Shown here piece after piece: positions 16,501 to 24,171 of a DNA stretch of 62,053 nt. The position numbers were made by a program, and so were the translations under genes. The notes below the pieces were generated by a model. The model saw nothing but the letters and a program-made list of their open reading frames with translations. It was not told the DNA's origin and ran no database searches. This stretch comes from Candidatus Zixiibacteriota bacterium. Lineage in GTDB: Bacteria > Zixibacteria > MSB-5A5 > SM23-73-2. Positions within the stretch are counted from its first letter, which is position 1; each line of letters opens with the position of its first letter. The DNA is taken from the NCBI GenBank assembly GCA_030615745.1, contig JAUWYR010000009.1, positions 1-62,053 on the forward strand, in the 5' to 3' direction.

Positions 16501-18049
16501 GGTAAAAGCTTTCCACAAATCGGCGGGCAGTTTCTACCAGCACCGAATGGCTCATAGCCACGACTGAGGCAACGCCTTCATCCAATAAAGCAGCTGCTAC
16601 CGAAGCTGTGGGATCTTGTTCAGCTTTAGCAGTTTCACAGGCTTCAAGAAAAAACAGGGGGATACGATGATCTCTGATAACAGCAGCTAACTCCTTGGCA
16701 TCAATTATCTGCGAACGCCTCTTTTCCAATTTTTGGCTGTCTTGTGGATCTTCAAAGCAAAGACCACCCAATCCCAAATCCTTGCGAAACACACCATGAC
16801 CATTAAAATGCACCACATGGTAAGGAATTCCTGCCTCCCGTGCTCGCAACAATTCTTTTTCAAGAGCCGGAAAAGTCGGCGGTGAGAGCACAGTAAGTTC
16901 TGCCAATTTGCCCAAGCTTTCCAGCGCGGTGACCAACGGCAGAGCACTGACCCGGTGATCGATATATCCTGCTTTTTCATCTTCAGGCCTTGGACTGACC
17001 AGCAAAATGCGTATGGGTGACTCAGCCACGATTCCTTCAAAGGCTTTTGTGTTGGGCAAGCGTCTTCGTGCTTGCACTGGCTTCGCACCATGGAATAGAT
17101 AACTTCTGCCATCATGCAAAAGTTCCCATGGCAGGGTTAGCAGCAAAGTGGCAGCTTCGCCGGCCTCAGCCTGTTTCTTCGTGTCAGCGCCTTTTACTAA
17201 TTTCGAATCAACGAAAACAGTAAAGCGTCGAGCTGCTCCGGTTTTTGCTGTTTCCCAGGCAATCAGCACGTTACGAACTGATTCATCATTTAAAACAGCA
17301 TCATAGAGTGCTTTTCCCCATTTAGGCAGTTTTGTTTCTACGTTTTGCGCGCGTTCTTTGAATACTCCTGTGGGCCACATGTAATACCGTTCAAGGTACC
17401 AGCTCAACTCTTCTGCTTCAATCGGACCAAGGGGGGAGGTGAATGTGAATCTCACTTTGCTGGCGACTTTACGTTTTCCAGGCTCACTGGGGATGTAGTT
17501 TAATCTTGCTGTTGCCTGCGCTCGGCGAACACCTTCCTTTTCAAAAATGCATGGATCGGTAAGGTCTAAAAGTAGCTCTTCTTGAGGTTTTTCCAGAGGT
17601 CTACGCATGGGTTGAAGATCATCAGGAAGCCGATCACCTAATGCAGCCAATATTTGAGGCATGGCTTCACTGATACCTCCGGGACCAATTTGAATCTTTA
17701 TTGCAAGAGGTTCTTCTTTAAAATACAGTTTTAATGCTTCTGGTTCAACACCCTCTAAAAGAAGAGGAATCACTTGGTAATCACCAGCACGTTTTTTCTT
17801 GACTCTCAGTGCATATTTTGTTTCCTTCAAAACCCATGGGGAATTAAAAGCGTTAATGCTGAGCACAACAATAAATGCACGGGCTTGTTCAATAGCCTGC
17901 TTTATCTCAGGCTCCAATTCATCGCCAGGTGCTAACTCCCGCGAATCAATCCAGGTTGCCAACTTCTGGATTTCCAAGCTCTCGCGAAGAGCTTTTACAA
18001 ATTCTTTATCTTTGCTGCTGTGGGAAATGAAGATTTTATTTTTAGTCAT
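13592..18049 (-). CDS. TIR-CHAT-STAND ATPase-TPR conflict/defence protein
   Basis: 1485 residues. A TIR domain at 5-125 opens with KIFISHSSKDKEFV and has the likely NADase Glu at position 76 (WVLKE). A CHAT caspase-like protease domain at about 290-560 has the catalytic dyad H418 (HFNGHG) and C471 (FFLEACETA), preceded by the family's LPWELL motif. A STAND/NB-ARC-type ATPase starts at FVGRSREL (602), with P-loop GQGGEGKTT (626-634), Walker B LIILD (706-710) and a sensor RLLFTSRE near 755-762. A winged-helix-like part follows, then TPRs (about 1090-1400). Families of this build are ligand-triggered switches in bacterial immunity and cell suicide; here two effectors sit on one switch. No partner gene is adjacent. 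Base composition is clearly richer in GC than the flanking genes, suggesting transfer. The ATG has AAAGG upstream. The C-terminal tail is encoded by a palindromic repeat. Confidence 0.88.
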   Translation of the reverse strand: MTKNKIFISHSSKDKEFVKALRESLEIQKLATWIDSRELAPGDELEPEIKQAIEQARAFIVVLSINAFNSPWVLKETKYALRVKKKRAGDYQVIPLLLEGVEPEALKLYFKEEPLAIKIQIGPGGISEAMPQILAALGDRLPDDLQPMRRPLEKPQEELLLDLTDPCIFEKEGVRRAQATARLNYIPSEPGKRKVASKVRFTFTSPLGPIEAEELSWYLERYYMWPTGVFKERAQNVETKLPKWGKALYDAVLNDESVRNVLIAWETAKTGAARRFTVFVDSKLVKGADTKKQAEAGEAATLLLTLPWELLHDGRSYLFHGAKPVQARRRLPNTKAFEGIVAESPIRILLVSPRPEDEKAGYIDHRVSALPLVTALESLGKLAELTVLSPPTFPALEKELLRAREAGIPYHVVHFNGHGVFRKDLGLGGLCFEDPQDSQKLEKRRSQIIDAKELAAVIRDHRIPLFFLEACETAKAEQDPTASVAAALLDEGVASVVAMSHSVLVETARRFVESFYQKLATGARVGEAMLAGQLTLKSDSFRIKIFGAGSLDLQDWFVPVLYQEEDDLQLLTRVPSREIESIDKKALENRFGKLPPTPEHHFVGRSRELLKLERLLAQKPYAVLCGQGGEGKTTLAAELARWLIRTNRFQRGAFVCFEDVHDVRTVVDRIGKQLIPNYSVAEYSPEDLLTKALHPIERELKNDRTLIILDNIESILPPAASNTDSTLAEIARFEPEALKTFFYLCKKLLAVDGTRLLFTSREVMPAPFDTKFQRVILGRLIKQDAIELVHQAMTVQNLAPKEDESGNTQPEIEALVEAVNCHARSLVLLAPYISEFSVQPTTDNLSRLMAELHKKYPNERECSLFASVELSLRRLSPKSREKIKALGVFQGGADLFTLKEVLELTDEERDLLIRELVEIGLAEPKPYGFLLFHPALCPYLWQELDQTARTSSTARWVESMKQLSYYLYDQQFKDAQLSATLTLLELPNLMRLLEYVQAQGEPETTVDLATRLEQLIAPLGRQHLLAQVVAIREAETVKLGDWSHTRFESSRMEIERILGSGNLPQALQDAQALLDKCLQIGEGAYSGADYDTAVAYFLLGRVMRLGGAAEAALQPINETYQRSQLLADQGVMAASRMVALTFEETGGCLIELGRLEEAAAVYEELVKRSRELKDNREVAVGKGQLGAVRLAQRRYDEALKAYDEARQIFENLGEPKMVAVAWHQIGMVHEKANQFEAAENAYRQSLAIKVQQKDAAGEATSLLHLGNLYNGMGRFEEAVIFYRQAANKNVEIKNIKSEGLARYGLAIPLMLLKRYDEAREEIQRSLECIKPYGHTTNPWKAWAILHLIEQAQGNQEAVARAWQMAIKLYLAYRRDGGENHDPGGRLCLAFWQAIQDNKTKEMANRLSQLASDPQIDPSLRPLISKLQAILKGSRNPELAADPELEYDDAAEVLFLLEKLGASQAKISSYLCKSFSSAFPNAEASR
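13597..13626. repeat. Palindromic repeat, copy 3 of 3, forming the 3' end of the TIR-CHAT gene
   Basis: CCTCGGCATT/AATGCCGAGG hairpin (13603-13626) with the CTCGATGC-type arm beside it. Read on the minus strand, it supplies the last eight codons (FPNAEASR) of the 1485-residue protein. Confidence 0.7.
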
Positions 18050-18463
18050 AAAACACCTTTCCTGTAATAACCCTACCCCTATGCATATTTATGCCGGGAT
18101 GAGTAACATACACCTCCTATTATCAGTTTCATTTCGCAAAAAATTTAATATACAATTCCACTCCTAAAAGTCAAGAGAAAAATGCCTCAGACTTTTGCAC
18201 GCTTTGTGATCAACTTGTGTTTATCCAAAGTAAAAACAAATGAAAAATGGAGATTCTTAACAGGCTAAGGTTTACTTCGTAATTTAATGGTGGAGAAAAG
18301 CTTATGATAATGCTTATATTAAAACCCCAGTCTCTCCGTTTTTAAATTATCTGTATAACAAGAAGTTAGCTCCGATAGGAAAAAATCAATTGCTAAAAAT
18401 GGACTTTTAAATTAAATTAAAAGTTAAAAGTTTAATTTTTGTCGGGATACTACCCTTATTGTT
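18050..18463. other. Gene-free region between the TIR-CHAT gene and dapF
   Basis: AT-rich and presumably holding the TIR-CHAT promoter (leftward) and the dapF promoter. A short TTAAAAGTTAAAAG run lies at 18418-18435. I see no consensus promoter clear enough to place and no remnant of the truncated response regulator. Confidence 0.4.
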
Positions 18464-19315
18464 ATGAAAATAAGATTTGAAAAACTTCAAGCTTTGGGCA
18501 ATGACTATATTTTCATAGATTGTGTCCGCCAGACCTTAGGCAAAATAGACCTTTCTTTACTTTCAAAAAAAATATGCGATAGGAATTTCGGGGTGGGCTC
18601 TGATGGCTTGATTTTAATAGAGTCGGAGAAGAGAACAAGATTTCGGATGAGGATGTTTAACCCTGATGGTTCAGAGGCTGAGTTGTGCGGAAATGGAATC
18701 AGATGTTTTTCCAGATATATTTTTGAATCCGGACTTTCCAGAAAAAAAACACAAAAAATAGATACAAAAAAAGGTGTCATCAAAACCGAGATTTTGTCTT
18801 CTTCTTTTGAAAAATTTTTTGTGAAAGTTGATATGGGGAAACCGTTATTAGAGGCTAAAGAAATCCCGGTTAAAAGCAAGCAAAAATTTTTCATCCAGGA
18901 GAAGATAAAAGTTGGTAAAAAGAAGGTTCTGGCAACCTGTGTTGCTATTGGCAATCCTCATGTAGTAATTATTGTAAAAAATTTTCCAGAAGATTGGAAA
19001 GAGATCGGTTCAAAAATTGAAAAGGATAAAATGTTTCCAAAAAGAACCAATGTGGAATTTGTGAAAGTGAAGGGCAGAAAAAGAATTGAACTTCGAGTTT
19101 GGGAAAGGGGTGCTGGAAAGACTTTAGCTTCAGCTACTGGTGGATGTGCAGCTCTGGTCGCCTGTGTCTTGAGCGGTAATACTGATCCTGAAATTGAGGC
19201 TTTATTTGAAAAGGGAAGTCTAAAGATATTCTGGGATAAAGACGAAAATCACATATTCGTAGAAGGTCCTGCTGAGCGTGTTTTCTCAGGTGTTTTTCTT
19301 TTTAGAAATCCCTAA
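18464..19315 (+). CDS. dapF: Diaminopimelate epimerase, with second catalytic Cys replaced by Ser
   Basis: 283 residues, a normal DapF length. DapF converts LL- to meso-diaminopimelate for lysine and peptidoglycan. The first catalytic cysteine is C75 in NPDGSEAELCGNGIRC. The second half shows NPHVV, RTNVEFV and VWERGAGKT as in the family. The usual ACGTGA that carries the second catalytic Cys reads ASATGG here, with Ser at residue 223 (TCA, 19130-19132). C228 aligns with the non-catalytic Cys of GACA. The Glu-Arg pair for substrate binding is kept. Either a serine-assisted variant, a related racemase/epimerase activity, or reduced function. argS follows on the same strand 47 bp later. Confidence 0.88.
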   Translation: MKIRFEKLQALGNDYIFIDCVRQTLGKIDLSLLSKKICDRNFGVGSDGLILIESEKRTRFRMRMFNPDGSEAELCGNGIRCFSRYIFESGLSRKKTQKIDTKKGVIKTEILSSSFEKFFVKVDMGKPLLEAKEIPVKSKQKFFIQEKIKVGKKKVLATCVAIGNPHVVIIVKNFPEDWKEIGSKIEKDKMFPKRTNVEFVKVKGRKRIELRVWERGAGKTLASATGGCAALVACVLSGNTDPEIEALFEKGSLKIFWDKDENHIFVEGPAERVFSGVFLFRNP

Positions 19316-19362
19316 AAAAGATTTTATTGAAACTCAGGTTTATTTTTTTATATTAACTTTGT

Positions 19363-21060
19363 ATGAACAGATTTGTTGAAGAGATTAAAGAAATTTTAAA
19401 AACAGAAGTTGATCTATCTGAGGAGGAGATTGAGAGAATAATTGAGATTCCTCCTGAGGAGAAGTTGGGGGATTATGCTTTCCCTTGTTTTATCTTAGCA
19501 AAAAGGTTAAAAAAATCACCGGAAAAAATCGCATCTAATCTATTGGAAAAACTTAAGCCAAAAGATTTGATCGAAAAGATATATTCAATAGGTCCTTATG
19601 TTAATTTCAGGGTGAATAAAAAGAAATTAGCTGAGTTTGTCCTAACCGATATTTTTGAAAAGAACAAATCCTATGGCAAGGATATTTTAGGAGAAGGCAA
19701 AACCATAGTGATAGATTTTTCCTCCCCTAATATTGCCAAGCCTTTTGGAGTTGGGCACTTGAGATCCACAGTTATAGGCAACTCCCTCTATAAGATATTT
19801 GAACACTTGGGTTATAAATGCATAGGAGTAAATCATCTTGGAGACTGGGGCACCCAGTTTGGAAAGCTCATCGTTGCATATAAAAACTGGGGAGATGAGA
19901 AAAAACTTTCATCGGACCCGATAATGACTTTGTTTGATCTGTATGTTAAATTTCACCAGGAGGCAGAAAAAAAGCCTGAATTAGAAGATGATGCAAGATC
20001 CTGGTTTAAAAAGCTTGAGAATGGGGATGAAGAAGCAAAAAAGATATGGCAGAGATTTAAAGACTATAGCTTAAAGGAGTTCGAAAAGATTTACCTGATG
20101 TTAGAGATCTCATTTGATTCTTATGCAGGAGAAAGCTTTTATAATAAATATATAGACCAGACTATAGAAGAAGTCCAGAAAAAAGGTCTGGCTGAAAAAA
20201 GTCAGGATGCCTTGGTGGTTAATCTAAAAAAATTTAATCTTCCGGTTTGCCTTTTGAGAAAAAAGGATGAGGCAACCCTCTATGCAACCCGGGATATAAC
20301 AGCAGCTATTTACAGATATAAAACTTACAGATTTCATAAGCTTTTATATGTGGTTGGATCTGCACAGAAGCTCCATTTTCAACAGGTTTTCAAAGTATTG
20401 GAGCTTATGGGTTATCCCTGGGCAAAAGATTTGGTCCATGTTGATTTCGGCTGGATAAAGTTTGAAAAAAAGATTCTGTCAACAAGAAAAGGAGATGTCA
20501 TTTTTCTGGAAGATGTTTTGAAAAAGTCGATCGAAATAGCCTTGGATATAATTCAAAAGAAAAATCCAGATTTAGAGAAAAAAGATGAAGTAGCTTTCGA
20601 GGTTGGCATTGGTGCTGTGGTATTCGCTGATCTGTCAACTAAAAGGCAAAAGGATATAAATTTCGACTGGGAGGAGGTATTGGATTTTGAGGGACAGACA
20701 GGTCCTTATATCCAATACACCCATGCGAGGTTGTGTAGCCTTATAAGAAAATATGGGAAACCTGTAAAAAAGGATGTCGATTTCTCTGTTTTTTCCTTAG
20801 AGGAGGAATATTCGATTATAAAAAAATTGGACGATTTTCCAAGAAAGATAAAAATAACAGCTGAGATGTATGAGCCCTCGATTTTGTGTTCCTATCTTTT
20901 AGATTTGTGCTCAGTTTTCAACAGATTTTATCAGAAAGAAAGAATTATAACAGATGACAAAAACTCAACGGATTCAAGGATTTTTATGATCAAAGGGGTA
21001 AAGACAGTGATTGAGTTAGGATTAAATCTTTTAGGGATAAAAGCGCCGGAAAGAATGTGA
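19363..21060 (+). CDS. argS: Arginine--tRNA ligase
   Basis: 565 residues, class I synthetase. The N-terminal Add-1 domain covers about 1-110. The HIGH-like motif is GHLRST within SSPNIAKPFGVGHLRST, and the KMSKS-like loop is LSTRKG, degenerate as usual in ArgRS. The C-terminal anticodon-binding DALR domain includes TGPYIQYTHARLCSL and ends LLGIKAPERM. It charges tRNA-Arg. ATG start without a clear Shine-Dalgarno; probably co-transcribed with dapF. The stop codon is followed at once by a 7-bp tandem array. Confidence 0.95.
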   Translation: MNRFVEEIKEILKTEVDLSEEEIERIIEIPPEEKLGDYAFPCFILAKRLKKSPEKIASNLLEKLKPKDLIEKIYSIGPYVNFRVNKKKLAEFVLTDIFEKNKSYGKDILGEGKTIVIDFSSPNIAKPFGVGHLRSTVIGNSLYKIFEHLGYKCIGVNHLGDWGTQFGKLIVAYKNWGDEKKLSSDPIMTLFDLYVKFHQEAEKKPELEDDARSWFKKLENGDEEAKKIWQRFKDYSLKEFEKIYLMLEISFDSYAGESFYNKYIDQTIEEVQKKGLAEKSQDALVVNLKKFNLPVCLLRKKDEATLYATRDITAAIYRYKTYRFHKLLYVVGSAQKLHFQQVFKVLELMGYPWAKDLVHVDFGWIKFEKKILSTRKGDVIFLEDVLKKSIEIALDIIQKKNPDLEKKDEVAFEVGIGAVVFADLSTKRQKDINFDWEEVLDFEGQTGPYIQYTHARLCSLIRKYGKPVKKDVDFSVFSLEEEYSIIKKLDDFPRKIKITAEMYEPSILCSYLLDLCSVFNRFYQKERIITDDKNSTDSRIFMIKGVKTVIELGLNLLGIKAPERM

Positions 21061-21061
21061 G

Positions 21062-21117
21062 GGTAGGTGGTAGGTAGTAGGTGATAGGTAATAGGTAGTA
21101 GGTAATAGGTTGTAGGC
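21062..21117. repeat. 7-bp tandem array (NNTAGGT) x 8
   Basis: Eight units of NNTAGGT with variable first two bases. The last unit, TGTAGGC, merges into the hairpin GTAGGCACGGAT/ATCCGTGC (21112-21133). The array starts 1 bp after the argS stop. Confidence 0.9.
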
Positions 21118-21133
21118 ACGGATTTATCCGTGC
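21112..21133. repeat. REP-like hairpin (GTAG + GCACGGAT/ATCCGTGC)
   Basis: The GTAG foot stands directly before the stem, and TTTTTT follows shortly after, so it may also terminate argS transcription. Confidence 0.65.
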
Positions 21134-21164
21134 ATTTTTTAGTTACAAAAGTTAAGAGGTGTGT

Positions 21165-21815
21165 ATGGATAAAAATAGATTCTGGTATTATAAAACCTTA
21201 GCTCAGAAAGTTATTAGGAGTTTAAAAAAGAATAACATCGATTGTATTTTCTGTGAGACATCTGATGAAGCAAAAAAAAGGATTTTATCGATGATTCCTG
21301 AAGGCTTATCTGTTGGTTTGGCTGGGTCTGTTACTATAAAAAAGTTAGGCCTCTTAGATGAGCTTTCCAGAGGTGATTGGAAACTTTATAATCAATACCT
21401 GCCAAATCTTTCCAGAGAGGAGAGTGAAAAGATCAGAAAAGAAGGAACCTTAGCTGACTTTTTTCTTAGCGGGACAAATGCTATCACCTTAAATGGAGAG
21501 CTGGTAAATATCAACGCAATGGGAAATAAAACAGCAGGTTTAGCTTACGCTAAAAAGGTTATAATTGTTGCGGGGGTTAATAAGATAGTCAAGGATGTAA
21601 AAAAGGGTATCGAGAGAACAAGAAACATAGTAGCTCCTATGAATGCAAAGAGATTGGATTTTAACACTCCTTGTAAAGAAACAGGTTTTTGTGATTACGA
21701 TAGGTGCAGACCACCAGAGTATGATAGGATGTGCAATCAGTTGCTTATAATAGAAGGGGAAAGAGAAAAAGGGAGGGTCACAGTGGTTTTAGTAGGAGAA
21801 GAGCTTGGATTTTAG
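21165..21815 (+). CDS. LUD domain protein (LutC/YkgG-like)
   Basis: 216 residues from the ATG at 21165 (AAGAGG box at 21154-21159); a GTG two codons upstream is an alternative start. The pattern is that of the LUD/DUF162 family: GLSVGLAGSVTIKKLGLLDEL, then ADFFLSGTNAITLNGELVNINAMGNKTAGLAYAKKVIIVAGVNKIV, then RNIVAPMNAKRL. A cysteine-bearing tail (CKETGFCDYDRC) may bind metal. LUD proteins occur in lactate oxidation (LutABC), but single LUD proteins like this one are of uncertain function and no lutA or lutB is nearby. The gene is bracketed exactly by two related 7-bp arrays. Confidence 0.8.
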   Translation: MDKNRFWYYKTLAQKVIRSLKKNNIDCIFCETSDEAKKRILSMIPEGLSVGLAGSVTIKKLGLLDELSRGDWKLYNQYLPNLSREESEKIRKEGTLADFFLSGTNAITLNGELVNINAMGNKTAGLAYAKKVIIVAGVNKIVKDVKKGIERTRNIVAPMNAKRLDFNTPCKETGFCDYDRCRPPEYDRMCNQLLIIEGEREKGRVTVVLVGEELGF

Positions 21816-22453
21816 TTATTAGGTGGTAGGTGGTAGGTAATAGGTAGTAGGTAATAGGTTATAGGTAATAGGTAGTAGGTAGTAGGCACGGATTTATTCT
21901 TGCTTTTTTTATGTTTGTGTAAAACCATAGATTGATAGTCACGGAGATCTTCTCCGTGACAAAGGATTTAGTTGCTTGATTTATCAAGTCCCCGCCAAAG
22001 GTGGGGGCAACTACATAACTTACTCCAAGATCTGGGTGGATGTTATCCCTGGACGGGCAGGCCAATTCCCAGACCAACGTAGAGTAGTTGTAATGAAGTG
22101 TCAAGCTTCAGCTTGACTCAAAATCATTAAAAGGTTTTCAACAAACCTGAAGCGATATGTTTACTTCAGACAAAGTGAAAATGTCATCTAAGATTTCAAA
22201 CACTTTCGCAACCTGAAGGTTGCGGCTACCAACTAAAAATTCCATAAAAATATAAGAACATGTTAGTAAACCTGCCTGCCCGGCCAGGGAAGGTTTACAC
22301 TCCAAACCACCTTTAATTATTTTCTGTGCAAAAAAGATACAGCCTGAAAAATGAACTTTTATCGGTGCCTTCCGATAAAGAAATGTGAACTTTGCTCGAA
22401 AAATAAATTTAAAAAAACCAGCAGGATGCGCAACATAGAAAGGCGGTTAAAAA
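21816..22453. other. Gene-free region rich in tandem and palindromic repeats
   Basis: After the 7-bp array come the palindrome GTCACGGAGATCTTCTCCGTGAC-type stem (21938-21960), a nested hairpin around GCCAAAGGTGGGGG (about 21970-22015), CTTCAGCTTGA and GGTTGCGGCTACC fragments and a CCTGCCTGCCCGGCC stretch. No gene is seen. Confidence 0.6.
21818..21887. repeat. 7-bp tandem array (NNTAGGT) x 10
   Basis: Ten units beginning 2 bp after the LUD stop codon. The array ends in the same GTAGGCACGGATTTAT sequence as the upstream array, but the hairpin's second arm has decayed (TTCTTGC). Confidence 0.9.
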
Positions 22454-23947
22454 ATGGAAAGTAAGGCAAAAATCCTGGTGGTAGACGATGAGAAATATAT
22501 ATGTAGTCTGATTGAGGAGATGCTGGAGGATGAAAGATACTCCATAAAAACCACCACCGACCCCCAAAAAGCACTTGAGCTTTTAGAATCCGACCCTCAA
22601 GACCTTATCGTCACCGATTTAGTTATGGATGTGGTAAGCGGAACAGAGATTCTAAAAAAAGCCAAAAAGATAAGGCCAGAAAGTGTGGTTATTCTGATGA
22701 CTGGTAAACCCACTATTGAAAATGCAGTATCGGTTTTGAAATCAGGTGCGTATGATTATCTGATAAAGCCATTTTCCCTCGAAAATTTGAAAGCTACAGT
22801 GCAAAGAGGATTGGAGAAATTCAGACTCTATCAGGAGAATATTCATCTTAAAGAAACGGTCTCATTATATAGAATCTCCGAGGCTATGGTCTCTACTGTT
22901 GAATTGGAGGAGCTTCTTAATTTGATCCTGAAAACAGCAGTAAAGGAGCTTGAGGCTGATATAGCATCTATTTTGCTCTGGGATCCGAAAACAAAAAAGC
23001 TAAAGCCCAAAGCTTATTTGGGAATGGGTCCCGATCTTTTGAAAAATGAATTTTTACTTGGGATTGACCCTTTATCTGATTGGGTTTTAAAAAATGCAAA
23101 GCCAAAAGTTTTCAACCCTAATCAGATCCATATTTTATTTAAGAACAAGAAGGTCAAATCCTTGATCTCACATCCTCTTTTAGCTAAAGGGAGGATTATC
23201 GGGATTTTAAATCTTTTAAGGAAAAAGAAACTATCACCTTTCAGCCCGGGAGAACTGCATTCTCTATCCATCCTTGCTTCAAAAGCAGCCACAGCCATTG
23301 AGAATTCAAGGCTTTATGAGAACCTGAAAGAAGCGTACCTGGAGACCTTAACTGCGCTGGCGAATGCGGTTGAGGCAAGGGATGTCTATACCGCAGGTCA
23401 TACTGAGAGGGTCTGGTATATGGCTGAGTCTTTAGCAAAACAACTTGGGTGGGGGGAGGATAAGATAGCAGAGGTTAGAATGGGAAGCATTTTGCACGAT
23501 ATTGGTAAGATTGGAGTTCCGGATGCAATTCTGAATAAACCAGTCTCTTTGACCTCAAAGGAATTCGAGATTATGAAAATGCATACGGTGCAAGGGACAA
23601 AAATTCTGGAGGGGATCTCCTTTTTGAAGCCAGCCCTACCTTATGTCCTTTACCATCACGAAAGATATGATGGCAAAGGGTATCCAGAAGGGTTGGGAGG
23701 AGAGGATATACCAATGGAGGGGAGGCTTATGGCGGTGATCGATACTTTCGATGCTATCACCTCAGAACGACCATATAGAAAAAAAAGAGATCTGGAAACA
23801 GCAGTTGATGAGATAAAAAGAAATTCAGGGACACAGTTCGACCCTTTTGTGGCAGAGATCTTTGTGAACGCATGGAAATCAAAGATTTTTGACAAGAGGC
23901 GATTGGTGATTAAAGAAAAGATAAAAAAATCAAAAGTTTTAGTTTGA
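22454..23947 (+). CDS. Response regulator with GAF and HD-GYP domains (probable c-di-GMP phosphodiesterase)
   Basis: 497 residues. The receiver domain (5-122) has the acidic pair D11/D12, phospho-acceptor D55 and K105. A GAF-like segment covers about 140-285. The HD-GYP domain starts near 295: AGHTERV, HD in SILHDIGKIGVP (H348, D349), and the GYP signature in HHERYDGKGYP (409-411), then DTFDAITSERPYR. Intact HD-GYP domains hydrolyse c-di-GMP, so this protein likely turns a phosphorelay signal into a fall in c-di-GMP. It stands alone on its strand, so its kinase is unknown; the hybrid kinase at 11352 is one candidate. Confidence 0.9.
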   Translation: MESKAKILVVDDEKYICSLIEEMLEDERYSIKTTTDPQKALELLESDPQDLIVTDLVMDVVSGTEILKKAKKIRPESVVILMTGKPTIENAVSVLKSGAYDYLIKPFSLENLKATVQRGLEKFRLYQENIHLKETVSLYRISEAMVSTVELEELLNLILKTAVKELEADIASILLWDPKTKKLKPKAYLGMGPDLLKNEFLLGIDPLSDWVLKNAKPKVFNPNQIHILFKNKKVKSLISHPLLAKGRIIGILNLLRKKKLSPFSPGELHSLSILASKAATAIENSRLYENLKEAYLETLTALANAVEARDVYTAGHTERVWYMAESLAKQLGWGEDKIAEVRMGSILHDIGKIGVPDAILNKPVSLTSKEFEIMKMHTVQGTKILEGISFLKPALPYVLYHHERYDGKGYPEGLGGEDIPMEGRLMAVIDTFDAITSERPYRKKRDLETAVDEIKRNSGTQFDPFVAEIFVNAWKSKIFDKRRLVIKEKIKKSKVLV

Positions 23948-24017
23948 AAACCAAAAAGCCAAATATATTTGAAACTTAAAAGAGATTAAATTTATATATA
24001 AAAAAGAAATTTTTTTG

Positions 24018-24045
24018 TTGACATAAATTAAATCAAGACTATATT
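24018..24045 (+). promoter_or_regulatory. Sigma-70-type promoter of the flavin reductase gene
   Basis: TTGACA (24018-24023), 16 bp, TATATT (24040-24045). The downstream ATG is at 24172, giving a leader of about 120 nt. Confidence 0.6.
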
Positions 24046-24171
24046 AGTTTTTTAAAGGAAACACTTTTTACTACATATTAAGTTTTCCTCAAAAAAAAAT
24101 TTTCTTTTGTAAAAAACTTTTGTTTTTGATGAAAAAAACCTAAATCAAAAAGACAACCATAGGAGCCCAAG

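Noticed and set aside
18050-18463. Missing C-terminal part of the truncated response regulator beyond the TIR-CHAT gene
   Set aside because: I read the region for a phospho-acceptor Asp context or a TKPF-type Lys motif and found none.
21062-21887. CRISPR array suspicion from the regular NNTAGGT repeats
   Set aside because: Units are 7 bp with no spacers; this is a tandem microsatellite, and no cas genes are present.
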